Under the pieces are notes generated by a model. That model made no database searches. It worked only from the letters and a program-made list of their open reading frames with translations, and was not told where the DNA came from. This document shows positions 36,272 to 44,541 of a stretch of DNA of 64,000 nt, piece after piece. Every line of letters starts with the position of its first letter. Position 1 is the first letter of the stretch. Origin of the DNA: Cupriavidus sp. WKF15 (GTDB taxonomy: Bacteria; Pseudomonadota; Gammaproteobacteria; Burkholderiales; Burkholderiaceae); assembly GCF_029278605.1 (NCBI RefSeq), contig NZ_CP119574.1, positions 248,001-312,000 on the forward strand, given 5' to 3'. Position numbers and translations under genes: made by a program.

Positions 36272-36766
36272 ATGCACCGCAAGACTTTCACAGGGATGAA
36301 CTGCTCCGTGGCTGGCGCGCTGGAGCAGGTCGGCGAATGGTGGAGCTTGCTCATCGTGCGAGAGTGCATGATGGGCACCACGCGCTTTGACGACTTCCAG
36401 CAGCGCCTGGGTATCGCGCGAAACGTGCTGACCACGCGGCTGAACACCCTAATTGAGCACGGTGTGCTGGCGAAGGTGGTAGCCGAGGGCGCTGAACGGC
36501 GCACCGAGTACCGGCTGACGGAAAAGGGAGAGGCGCTCTATCCGATAATCGTAGGGCTGATGCAATGGGGCGACGAATGGTGCAGCAAGCGGACGCCTAT
36601 CCGTCTCGTCGAGGATAGAACCGGCGAACCGGTCGAACCGGTCAGCTTGCGCGTGGGTCCACGCACGCTGGGCTTGCGCGACGTGCGCATGGAAGCCGGC
36701 GAGGGTGCGACGGAGCGAACGGCCGAGATCATCGACGCCCGTAATAAGTCCATACTCGGCAAATAG
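36272..36766 (+). CDS. HxlR-family regulator
   Basis: 164-residue winged-helix regulator of the HxlR/MarR-like group. The HTH region is MNCSVAGALEQVGEWWSLLI with the conserved Cys near residue 11, followed by RFDDFQQRLGIARNVLTTRL and the wing AERRTEYRLTEKG. The conserved cysteine can sense electrophiles or oxidants in relatives such as HypR and QorR. The C-terminal extension beyond 110 is longer than in minimal family members. Divergent to the MFS/RND genes; likely their repressor. Confidence 0.88.
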   Translation: MHRKTFTGMNCSVAGALEQVGEWWSLLIVRECMMGTTRFDDFQQRLGIARNVLTTRLNTLIEHGVLAKVVAEGAERRTEYRLTEKGEALYPIIVGLMQWGDEWCSKRTPIRLVEDRTGEPVEPVSLRVGPRTLGLRDVRMEAGEGATERTAEIIDARNKSILGK

Positions 36767-36892
36767 TCAGGTCATCCACGGCTTGGGCAAGGCCACCCGG
36801 CCGAACAGGCCCGGTGGCCGAACCCGGATTCCCCTCGCCAAGACCTTAATGACGCCGATCGCGGTTCTCGATCATACGGGCCGTAGTCGGGG

Positions 36893-37012
36893 CGTGTGTT
36901 TGGGCGCGAATGCGCCCGGGTTAAAGTCCACGCGCACCGGAATGCCTTCCTTGCCCTGGAACGCTAAAGGTCATGGCTGACCAGGTCCGTCCGATGGACC
37001 GCCGGCGTTCCG
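36893..37012 (-). pseudogene. cupin remnant
   Basis: A decayed stretch matching the first half of the mature cupin encoded at 22584-22985: VHRTDLVSHDL in one frame, then, after a frame change, VRVDFNPGAFAPKHT. The signal peptide and C-terminal half are missing. It lies just downstream of an alpha/beta hydrolase gene, echoing the intact cupin-hydrolase pair at 21-23 kb. Confidence 0.7.
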
Positions 37013-37032
37013 ATATATGCAAATGGCGTTGC

Positions 37033-38013
37033 TTACCGCGCATCGAACGCGGCCTGTACTTCTGAAATCGTCGCAGCCTTGTCCTGGAGGTGCATATAGT
37101 GGCCAAGACCGGGCAAGACCTTCATGTCAAGGCTTGCGCGTCCTGCCAATTCCTCGCCCATCTCCTTGCGAATATAGATGTCCTTCTCGCCCCAGATCAC
37201 GCTGACAGGCGTCTTAAGTTTGCCCAGGTTCGCTTCGAAATAGTCCTGGTCACGCGTGAAATGAGAGTAGTAGTGGTAGAACGCATCGGCAGAGGTCAAG
37301 GCACCGTTTTGCCATCCACGGGCGATGTCGGCCTTGAATTCCGGTGTCAACTCATAGCGTGAGGACTCGGGAAGTCCGCGGGTAAAGGCGTTCTGCAGGA
37401 TCTCGTCGCGTGTGCGGTTGAAGGCGGCATGAATCGCATCCGCGGTGGCGGGATCCTTGAGCCCTTGCAGGCGCTCCTGCATGAACTGCGGCCGGTTGAA
37501 CGGCGCAAAGTCGCCGACAACGATGCGCTTTGCGATGGCCGTGTCGTCGATGGCCGCCAGCAGAGCCGGCAGCGCGCCAATGTCCGTCGCGTAGATCACC
37601 AGATGGTGCTTGTCGATTCCCGCCGTGGCGATGTAGTCCTTGAGCACCTTTGCATAGTCTTTAGGTGAGTAGGCAAACCTGTCAGCGCCGGGACGGGAGG
37701 ACTCGCCATAGCCCGGCCAGTCGAACGCGTGGACTTCATAGTTCTGGCCCAGGGAGGAGGCGATGTCCTTCCACGCGTACAGCGTCTCGGGGAACCCATG
37801 CAGGAACAGCACCGTGCCCCTTGCATTGGCATTGCGTATGACCAGGCGCCTCAGCTTGATATCGGGGTTGACCTGGACGAAGCCAATTTCCGGCGATACA
37901 GGTTGAGGCACCGCTGCGTGGGCGTTGCCAATGAACAGCGTGGCGGCCAGCGCCGCTGCGCCCGCGGTGGCCGCGAATCGGAGCGCGCTGCGAACTGTGG
38001 ATTTCGTTGTCAT
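37033..38013 (-). CDS. secreted alpha/beta hydrolase (epoxide hydrolase/dehalogenase type)
   Basis: 326-residue hydrolase with a signal peptide (residues about 1-34, ending NAHAA). Motifs: oxyanion HGFPETLYAW near 70, the nucleophile elbow VIYATDIGALPA near 140 where the nucleophile is aspartate rather than serine, and the C-terminal GLGHYMHLQD with the catalytic His. An Asp nucleophile points to epoxide hydrolase, haloalkane or haloacetate dehalogenase chemistry, not an esterase. ATG 38013 with AGAGGTAG upstream is preferred over 38052. Divergent from a MarR gene that probably controls it. Confidence 0.85.
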   Translation of the reverse strand: MTTKSTVRSALRFAATAGAAALAATLFIGNAHAAVPQPVSPEIGFVQVNPDIKLRRLVIRNANARGTVLFLHGFPETLYAWKDIASSLGQNYEVHAFDWPGYGESSRPGADRFAYSPKDYAKVLKDYIATAGIDKHHLVIYATDIGALPALLAAIDDTAIAKRIVVGDFAPFNRPQFMQERLQGLKDPATADAIHAAFNRTRDEILQNAFTRGLPESSRYELTPEFKADIARGWQNGALTSADAFYHYYSHFTRDQDYFEANLGKLKTPVSVIWGEKDIYIRKEMGEELAGRASLDMKVLPGLGHYMHLQDKAATISEVQAAFDAR

Positions 38014-38298
38014 GTCATCTACCTCTTGCTCTAGGGTCTGCAACAAACCCAATCAACGTGGTGGGTATCTGTTGCATATGCAGCATTGAAAGATGGAGAT
38101 GTATCCCGGCTGTAGCAGAAGGTGGCACTTAATGTATTAGTTCGTATCAGCCGCGCGCGCCGCTACGTTGTCATACAAAAATCCCGACAGCCCGCTGCGG
38201 AGGTGTGCTCAGATGCAAACGCCTGTCCTGGATTTGCACGTCACATCCGGTCTGGATGTGCGTGTTGCCGCAACCCACCTGCCTAAAAGGAAAGCGCC

Positions 38299-38817
38299 AT
38301 GCACCCCATCCTTAAGTGCCTGTCAGCCGCTGCCTTGCAACACACGATCACCATGAAGACCGCAGACTCTCGCACCTCAATAAAGGCCGGCGCAACCGGC
38401 GAAATCCTGCGAAGCTGCCTACTTACCCGAACCCGCCAGATATCACGTGTCCTGACCGCGCTCTATGACGACGCCCTCAGACCATTTGGAATCAATGCAC
38501 CGCAGCTCACGCTGCTAGTGATGATTCATGAACTCGGGCCAATCGGCCGCGCGGCTCTTGGCCGCCGCAACCACCACGACCGCTCTACGCTCACCAGGAA
38601 TCTGCAGCCGCTGCTGGCACAGGGATGGATCGTCGAAGGACCGCCGGACGAGGATGGCCGTACGCGGCCACTTGCTGTCACGAGTCTGGGCCGGACGTTG
38701 CTGCGCGATGCCGCGCCCGCCTGGTCCGTCGCTCAGACCAAAGCCACCGCGATGCTGGGCGGGTCGAGCGTCGAAGCCATCATGGATATTGGCCGCCGCC
38801 TGCCCGGACCCAGATAG
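38299..38817 (+). CDS. MarR-family regulator
   Basis: 172-residue winged-helix protein. The first 30 residues are an unusual extension; the MarR core runs from about 32 (ILRSCLLTRTRQISRVL) through the recognition region RSTLTRNLQPLLAQGW to the wing DEDGRTRPLAVTSLG. AAAGGAAAGCGCC before ATG 38299 supports this start; ATG 38353 has a poor site. The helix usually written as LAxRxxxx reads LGRRNHHD here. Divergent from the hydrolase at 37033-38013, its likely target. Confidence 0.85.
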   Translation: MHPILKCLSAAALQHTITMKTADSRTSIKAGATGEILRSCLLTRTRQISRVLTALYDDALRPFGINAPQLTLLVMIHELGPIGRAALGRRNHHDRSTLTRNLQPLLAQGWIVEGPPDEDGRTRPLAVTSLGRTLLRDAAPAWSVAQTKATAMLGGSSVEAIMDIGRRLPGPR

Positions 38818-38925
38818 ATCGTGCACTGCCACGATGCCCGATTCCAGTTTCCCCGGCAATGCTGCATATACAGCATCGCCAAGACCAACGTTTTTCGTCA
38901 CCACATGTCGTCGCAAAGGAAGTAG

Positions 38926-39139
38926 TGAAATTCGTGAAAGCCGCCACAGTCCAGTTCAGTCCCATCTTTACAGTCGTGAAGCCACCGTCGAGAAGGTAGT
39001 GAGGAAGATTCTCGAGCTTGGCCAGAAGGGCGTGCAGCTCGCCACGTTCCCGGAAACCGTGGTGCCCTACTACCCATATTTCTCGGTCGTGCAGACGCCG
39101 ATCCAAGGCGCTGACGATCCGCGTCTCACGGTTGCCTGA
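38926..39139 (+). pseudogene. nitrilase N-terminal fragment
   Basis: A relic of the carbon-nitrogen hydrolase family: VKAATVQFSPIFT in one frame, then a shift to LYSREATVEKVVRKILELGQ and TFPETVVPYYPYF, which includes the catalytic glutamate region. It stops after 70 codons, so the Lys and Cys of the triad are absent. It lies between the MarR gene and a broken hydrolase. Confidence 0.72.
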
Positions 39140-39164
39140 ACCATTCCCGATTTCCTGGAGAAAT

Positions 39165-40191
39165 ATGTTGAAAACTCCTGCCAAGTTCGCATTCGCCGGC
39201 GTCACGCTGGCCGTCCTGATGGCGGCGTCGCTGCCCAGCGTGGCCCAGCCGCTCGATACGGCCCCGCCCGCATCGCACACTGCCCGCAAGGCTGCGCCAG
39301 CGCGCACGGCCGACATCTCTGACGCCGCGTTGGTGAAATCGCTGCGGGGCTTCCGCAATGGCACCGCCGAAGTCAATGGCGTACGTCTGCACTATGTCGT
39401 CGGCGGCAAGGGCGATCCATTGGTACTGCTGCCGGGATGGCCGGAGACATGGTGGACGTTCCACAAACTCATGCCAACGCTTGCCCAACACCACACCGTC
39501 ATCGCCGTGGATCTACGTGGGATGGGCGGATCGTCCAAGCCCGCCGATGGATACGACAAGAAGACGATGGCGCGCGACATCCACGCGCTGGTGAAATCGC
39601 TTGGCTATGAAAAGGCCAGTGTCGCGGGCCACGACATCGGCTCTGCCGTGGCGTTCTCGTATGCCGCGAACTTCCCGCAGGCCACCGACCGGCTAGTGAT
39701 GCTGGAATTTCCACATCCGGACGAAAGCCTGCTGACATTCCAGTTGCTGCCAGCCCATGGCACCTTTGGCGACAAGCTCGATTTCGCGCATCCGTACCTG
39801 TGGATTGCCTGAGAAGCTGCTCGCCGGACGCGTCCGGATCGTACAGGACTGGCTGTTCAAGTACTTACTCGTCGACGAGAACGCCATCGATGCGCGCGAT
39901 CGAGCAGTATATGAGCGCGCTTACAACAGCGCGGAAGCCATTCGCGCCAGCAACGGCTGGTACCGGAGCTTCACCCAAGACATCGCCGACAGCAAGACAT
40001 ACCCAAAGCTGGAGGCACCAGTTCTGGCGATGGGCGGTCCAGCCTATCGCTGGATGAGCAAGGTAATTCCCCCCAAGGCGTCCAACCTGACAACCGTGAA
40101 CCTGGAAGACACAGGCCACTTCGTCCACGAAGAACGTCCCGAACTCGTCGCGAAGGCAATCACCGAATTTCTGGAACGCAATCGCCAATAG
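39165..40191 (+). pseudogene. secreted alpha/beta hydrolase split by a frameshift
   Basis: ATG 39165 follows TCCTGGAGAAAT. The first frame encodes a signal peptide, the oxyanion motif PGWPETWWTF, the nucleophile elbow AGHDIGSAVAFSY (Asp) and stops at 39812. The rest continues in another frame from about 39800 (GLPEKLLAGRVRIVQDW) with the catalytic His in EDTGHFVHEERPELV and ends at 40191. A small indel near 39800 (GTACCTGTGGATTGCC, likely an inserted pair) explains it. Epoxide hydrolase-like. It could be a recent mutation or a sequencing error. Confidence 0.78.
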
Positions 40192-40299
40192 AACGCGCCG
40201 ATGCCGGCCACCATGCGCAGAGGCTTCGTTACGTCCCTTTACCGATCCGCCCAAACCATCCGACGTAGCGTAGCGGCATCAACTTGGCGATGCCCCGGT

Positions 40300-40430
40300 G
40301 TCCCCGCGGTGGAAGTTCGACGACGCCACCTTCGAGCGCAGCGCGGCCGGCGCTCCGCAATCCCGACCACGTGGCAGTCAGCGTGCACAACTATCGCTGG
40401 CGCCAGGGACTAGCGGAAGGGCGATGGCTT
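40300..40430 (+). pseudogene. alpha/beta hydrolase C-terminal fragment
   Basis: A short relic reading PRWKFDDATFERSAAG, then, after a frame change, NPDHVAVSVHNYRWRQGLAE, which matches the cap region of another alpha/beta hydrolase family. No start, no catalytic residues. It adds to the hydrolase remnants in this segment. Confidence 0.6.
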
Positions 40431-40480
40431 CTGATTAGCCAGCCGCCCGCTCCCCGGTTCACGCGGTACTGATGAGGTGG

Positions 40481-41728
40481 CTACGGCTTTCCTGTGCTCT
40501 CACCGTATCCTGGCGGTCGTTGCACAATTGGGGCTCCCGCCTCGAGAATTTCGTCAGCAATGCCGGACCTTGGCGGGTAAATGCGCTCGTGGTTGATGGT
40601 CAGCTTGGTCTGCTTCGCCACAGCACCCTCCGCCACTAAGCGTCGGTCCCATCCTTCCGTGTACACAGCGCCCCAAGCTCCGAGATCAAGGATTGTTGTG
40701 TACCAGTCGATGCTCAGAGGCATCATCGGCAAATCCAGCAGTTCACTCGCTGCGTTGTGGCCAGCAAAGCGCCCCATCGGACGCGCGTGTTGACACGACA
40801 TGACTGACGAGTGATCGCCATCAATTTGCGTGGTGGCAGCATCGCCCGCGGCGAAGACGTTTTTGATACCCCCCACGCGCATGAACTTGTCGACCACTAT
40901 CCTTCCCAGGCTATCGAACTTCGCAGGCAGGCGTCGATTCAATGGATGCGCCCTCATGCCGCCGCACCACACCACGGTCGAAGCAGGCAAGCGCTCACCA
41001 TTGGTCAAAACCACTTCGGACTCGCCAATGAATTCAATTGAGAAATTTGGCCACATCTCAACGCCAAGCTCTTCACATGCCCGCTCGATGACCGGTTGGG
41101 CCTCACCCATCGCTTCTCCAATACGCGGTGTTCGGTCCGCCAAGATGACTCGGGACACTTTGTCTGAGTCTGATCCTGTCGCTGACCTTGCCGCTTCCCG
41201 TAGTCGATCGGGTAACTCCAATGCCAGCTCAATGCCCGTGAGCCCAGCCCCAATCACAATCGCCGTGAAGCGACCTGCCGCAGGACTCGCTTCCGCCAGC
41301 CTGCCCATATGTTCTTTCAGGCGCTTTGCGCCAGCGTACGTGTCAATATCGTGGGCATATTGAGCCAACCCCGGGATCGGCGGACGGGCAAGTTGACTAC
41401 CGGTAGCGATGATCAGTTTGGAATACGAAATCTCCGTTTCCTCCCTCTCAGTGCGAACAAGGACTACCTGTCTCGAAGTATTCACATCGATTACTTCGCC
41501 TTCAACATGCTGGACTCCAATTGGGTCCAGCACCTCGGCAAATGGAACCAGCGTGCTTGCGAGATCGGATTCATAGTTCCTCACGCGGATGCTGTGATGC
41601 TTCCCAGGACTGACAAGAACAACTTCCATGTTGCTCGGCTCCACGCCCGCTTCACGGATCTTCCGAGCCGCCCCAACGGCGCTCCACAGCCCTCCGAAAC
41701 CACCACCTACAACAACGATTCTCTTCAT
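40481..41728 (-). CDS. NDH-2-like FAD-dependent oxidoreductase
   Basis: 415-residue two-dinucleotide-binding flavoprotein of the type II NADH dehydrogenase-like family. The FAD motif VVVGGGFGGLWSAVGAA is at residues 4-20, and the NADH motif AIVIGAGLTGIELALEL is near 165. An FAAGDAATTQ segment near 305 binds FAD. Such proteins pass electrons from NADH to quinone or other acceptors. ATG 41728 follows GGAGTCTGGA; the in-frame ATG at 41776 lacks a site. A paralogue lies at 52352-53563. Located 119 bases downstream of an aromatic-acid transporter gene on the same strand. Confidence 0.85.
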   Translation of the reverse strand: MKRIVVVGGGFGGLWSAVGAARKIREAGVEPSNMEVVLVSPGKHHSIRVRNYESDLASTLVPFAEVLDPIGVQHVEGEVIDVNTSRQVVLVRTEREETEISYSKLIIATGSQLARPPIPGLAQYAHDIDTYAGAKRLKEHMGRLAEASPAAGRFTAIVIGAGLTGIELALELPDRLREAARSATGSDSDKVSRVILADRTPRIGEAMGEAQPVIERACEELGVEMWPNFSIEFIGESEVVLTNGERLPASTVVWCGGMRAHPLNRRLPAKFDSLGRIVVDKFMRVGGIKNVFAAGDAATTQIDGDHSSVMSCQHARPMGRFAGHNAASELLDLPMMPLSIDWYTTILDLGAWGAVYTEGWDRRLVAEGAVAKQTKLTINHERIYPPRSGIADEILEAGAPIVQRPPGYGESTGKP

Positions 41729-41847
41729 TCCAGACTCCACGTTACATCTGCCGTCTAGCAAGACCTTGAAAGGCAAACGGTTTTTGAACTAACGAAAATG
41801 AAATTAAAGAACTGCCATCACTTCATAAATGCCATACCTGATTCCGA

Positions 41848-43215
41848 TTAACTGGAGGACTTTTTTATTCTGTCACGCATCAACATTTTTTGAGGCGCTG
41901 ACGAAGAACGGGATGAGCCCAGCCCTAGCATTGCTACTCCAGCAGCTAGTGTGGGCAGACCAACAACGGCAAACAAAGTCGGCATGCTCCAGCCAAATGA
42001 GAGCAATGTCGCCCCGCCCATCGAACCCACGACGGAGCCGATTCGGCCCACACCATTCGCCCACCCCACTGCTGTCGCGCGGCAGTCCGTGGGGTAAAAC
42101 CTTGCGATCAGCGCGTTTACGCCTACTTGAGAGCCAGAGATACAGAAGCCTGCGCAGAATACTGCTACTCCGGCAGCCACCGGTTCGGAAGCCAGGCTGC
42201 CGATCGCAGCAATGAACAGGCATGCAAGCGAGTAGCTGGTGGCCAGGACGTAGTAGGGATTAAGCCGATCCATTAACCACCCCAGCACGATGGCGCCTAA
42301 GGTTCCGCCTCCCGGTAGCATTGCGGAAACATAGGCGGCATCGCGGAGTGACAGACCGACTTCTTTCAAAAGAGTTGGAAGCCAACTGACCAAAAGAAAG
42401 AGCACCAGTAGACTCATGAAGAATGTCAGCCAGAACATTAGCGTAGGACGGACGAGAGCCGGCCGGAGCAAGTGTCCTAGCGGTGAACGGTTGCTGCGTT
42501 TTTCCGATACGGCAAAGGTTGCCTCGTGTAGTTCTGCACGAGGCGCGATGCGGTAAAGCGTGGCGCGAATCCGCTCTTCGTTCTTACCGGCCATGGCAAG
42601 GTACCTGACAGACTCGGGCAATCTCCAGGCCACGACTGCGGCAAGGACCATAGGAAATACGCCACCAACCGCTAGTACTGAGCGCCATCCTAATCCTTCA
42701 ATCAGCCACGCCGATGCGAGCCCGCCAAGTGATATCCCGACGGTGAAACCACAGAACATCGTAGTCACGAGAATAGAGACACGCCTTTGGGGGCAGAATT
42801 CGGAGGTTAACGTAATCGCAATCGGCATAACCCCACCAAGGCCAAGCCCCGTTAGGAAGCGCAGCGCAATCAGCTCCCACAACGTACCGGCTTCAGCGGA
42901 GACAAGGCTCGTGATCCCAAAGAACACCACCGAGAGCACTAGGACAATCTTCCGCCCCAAGCAATCCGCTAGTGGTCCGAAAATGAAGGCCCCGGCCATC
43001 AGCCCAATAAGTCCAACACCGAACAACGGTGCGAGGTCACCGTGTTTCAATTTCCATTCCGCACTAATTGCCGGAGCAATGAATCCGATTGCGGCTGTGT
43101 CGAATCCATCGATAGCGACAATAAGAAAACACAATATAACGATATTAACCTGGAATAACGACAGGGGCTGCCTGTCAATAAATTCCGTGACGTCTATTTG
43201 GCGAATGTCCGACAT
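41848..43215 (-). CDS. aromatic acid:H+ symporter (AAHS family MFS, PcaK-like)
   Basis: 455-residue, 12-helix MFS importer for aromatic acids such as 4-hydroxybenzoate. TM1 has the AAHS signature VAIDGFDTAAIGFIAP, and the TM2-3 loop has GPLADCLGRK. No aromatic catabolic enzyme lies next to it; its partners are the NDH-2-like gene downstream and a reductase fragment upstream. A second AAHS transporter belongs to the 3-hydroxybenzoate operon (49836). Substrate inferred only at the class level. Confidence 0.88.
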   Translation of the reverse strand: MSDIRQIDVTEFIDRQPLSLFQVNIVILCFLIVAIDGFDTAAIGFIAPAISAEWKLKHGDLAPLFGVGLIGLMAGAFIFGPLADCLGRKIVLVLSVVFFGITSLVSAEAGTLWELIALRFLTGLGLGGVMPIAITLTSEFCPQRRVSILVTTMFCGFTVGISLGGLASAWLIEGLGWRSVLAVGGVFPMVLAAVVAWRLPESVRYLAMAGKNEERIRATLYRIAPRAELHEATFAVSEKRSNRSPLGHLLRPALVRPTLMFWLTFFMSLLVLFLLVSWLPTLLKEVGLSLRDAAYVSAMLPGGGTLGAIVLGWLMDRLNPYYVLATSYSLACLFIAAIGSLASEPVAAGVAVFCAGFCISGSQVGVNALIARFYPTDCRATAVGWANGVGRIGSVVGSMGGATLLSFGWSMPTLFAVVGLPTLAAGVAMLGLGSSRSSSAPQKMLMRDRIKKSSS

Positions 43216-43239
43216 AGTTGTCTGCCCCCTCGAGTTTAT

Positions 43240-43345
43240 CGAAATCAGTTTTGATTATTCGCTCGCCGTGCCCGGCGGCCAGGCGAGCGGCACGCACGCC
43301 TTCGCTGCCACCGCCAATCACCAGGATGTCAATACGTGTCTTGCC
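43240..43345 (-). pseudogene. glutathione reductase-like N-terminal fragment
   Basis: A short stretch IDILVIGGGSEGVRAARLAA with GHGERI after it matches the FAD-binding start of glutathione-disulfide reductase. The redox CxxxxC region does not follow. Its frame runs on towards the start of the AAHS gene, so a deletion joined the two. Confidence 0.6.
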
Positions 43346-43360
43346 TGATTCAGTTCTGCA

Positions 43361-44023
43361 TAGGAACTCCGTGAGCCGGTCAAACCGGCAAGGCGCAGCG
43401 AATGAGTACGCGAGAAAGATCGGACCGACTATCGGCAAAACAAAGCCGTCCGGCAATGGCTTGGCGGTAAAGACGCTGATTAGCGCTTTGAATAACAGTC
43501 GACGCGCGCCGAGGCTACTTTGCGAACAATGCCATGCTGACCCCGCGCAGCCGCCGGCTGCCGGGGTCAACATGCTGGCAACGGTGCCAGTGCTGTTTCA
43601 CGTCTCACATTGGGAAGTCAAAAGGCGGGCAAGAAGCTGCAACTCGGCGTGGTCGGCGTAGACCTCTCCGATCGATTCGCTGACGGTGGTGATCAGGTGC
43701 GTTGCGGCGACGATTGGGGAATGCTGAGGAAGTGCGCGGGCAGCTTAGCTGCGCGGTGCCAGCCGGCCGCTCCCGACTCTTCCCGGCCTGCTTCCGCGAC
43801 CGCCTTGGCCTCCTGACATCCTGCCCTCGAGAGCCGGTCAGGCGAGTGGAGCGGAGATTCATTAAGTCGAGGCAAATGACCTCAACGGGTCGGGTAGAGC
43901 CGACCAGCGTTCTCCCCTTACCGGACCGCGGTCGGCCATGGCTGCAAGGCACGCACCGGCGCGAGCCAATGCGTGCGCAAGCAACAGGAGCGTCTCCCTC
44001 AAGTGTCGTGCGAGATCCTGTCG
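43361..44023. other. 660-base region of unrecognised or decayed DNA
   Basis: No gene I can support. A minus-strand frame around 43610-43720 reads LITTVSESIGEVYADHAELQ and ends normally, which looks like a protein C terminus of unknown family. A strong hairpin is noted at 43538-43569. Confidence 0.4.
43538..43569. terminator. strong GC-rich hairpin
   Basis: TGACCCCG (43538-43545) pairs with CGGGGTCA (43562-43569), and inside it GCAGCCG (43547-43553) pairs with CGGCTGC (43555-43561), with one bulged base. It is a candidate terminator or a relic of a mobile-element end; no U tract follows. Confidence 0.45.
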
Positions 44024-44458
44024 TCAGACGATATTGATCTCGACATCAATATTGCCGCGAGTCGCCTTGGAGTACGGGCAAAGCTGGTGTGCGGCCGCGG
44101 CCAGGGACTGCGCGATCTCGCGGTCAATCCCGGGCAAACTGACATAGAGCCGTGCCGCCAGGAAGTAGCCCTCCCCTGCTTGGCCGAGATCCACTTCAGC
44201 GTCAACGGCAGCGTCGGCCGGAACCGTGACCTTCGCCACCTGTGCCGCCCTGGCAATTGCGCCAAGGAAGCAGGCCGACCAGCCAGCGCCCAGGAGCTGT
44301 TCCGGATTGGTACCGGCGCCGTTGCTGCCGGGTCCTGAGAGATCGACGGCCAGACGGCCGTCGGTGCTGCGGGAGTTGCCGTTGCGGCCGCCGACGGTAT
44401 GGGTCTTGCCGGTGTAGATGACTTTATCAAATTGGTTGATCTTTTCGGGATACTTCAG
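44024..44458 (-). pseudogene. Ohr/OsmC family gene lacking a start codon
   Basis: The frame is complete through both catalytic cysteines (GAGWSACFLGAI and HQLCPYSKATRGN) and ends INIV-stop. At its 5' end a TAA lies directly before CTG 44458, and no ATG, GTG or TTG lies between it and KINQFDKVIYTGK. The first internal ATG (44239) would lose the first cysteine. An AAG occupies the place where a start codon would be expected before ATCAACC. It may be a silenced copy, or translation may use an unusual start. It follows the fumarase gene by about 80 bases. Confidence 0.65.
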
Positions 44459-44541
44459 TTAAGGATGTTGATCGCCACGCGGGGTTGAGCGTCGTCCGGG
44501 GTGGCGCCTGCCGGCGACGCGATAATCAGGCAAGTGGTTCT

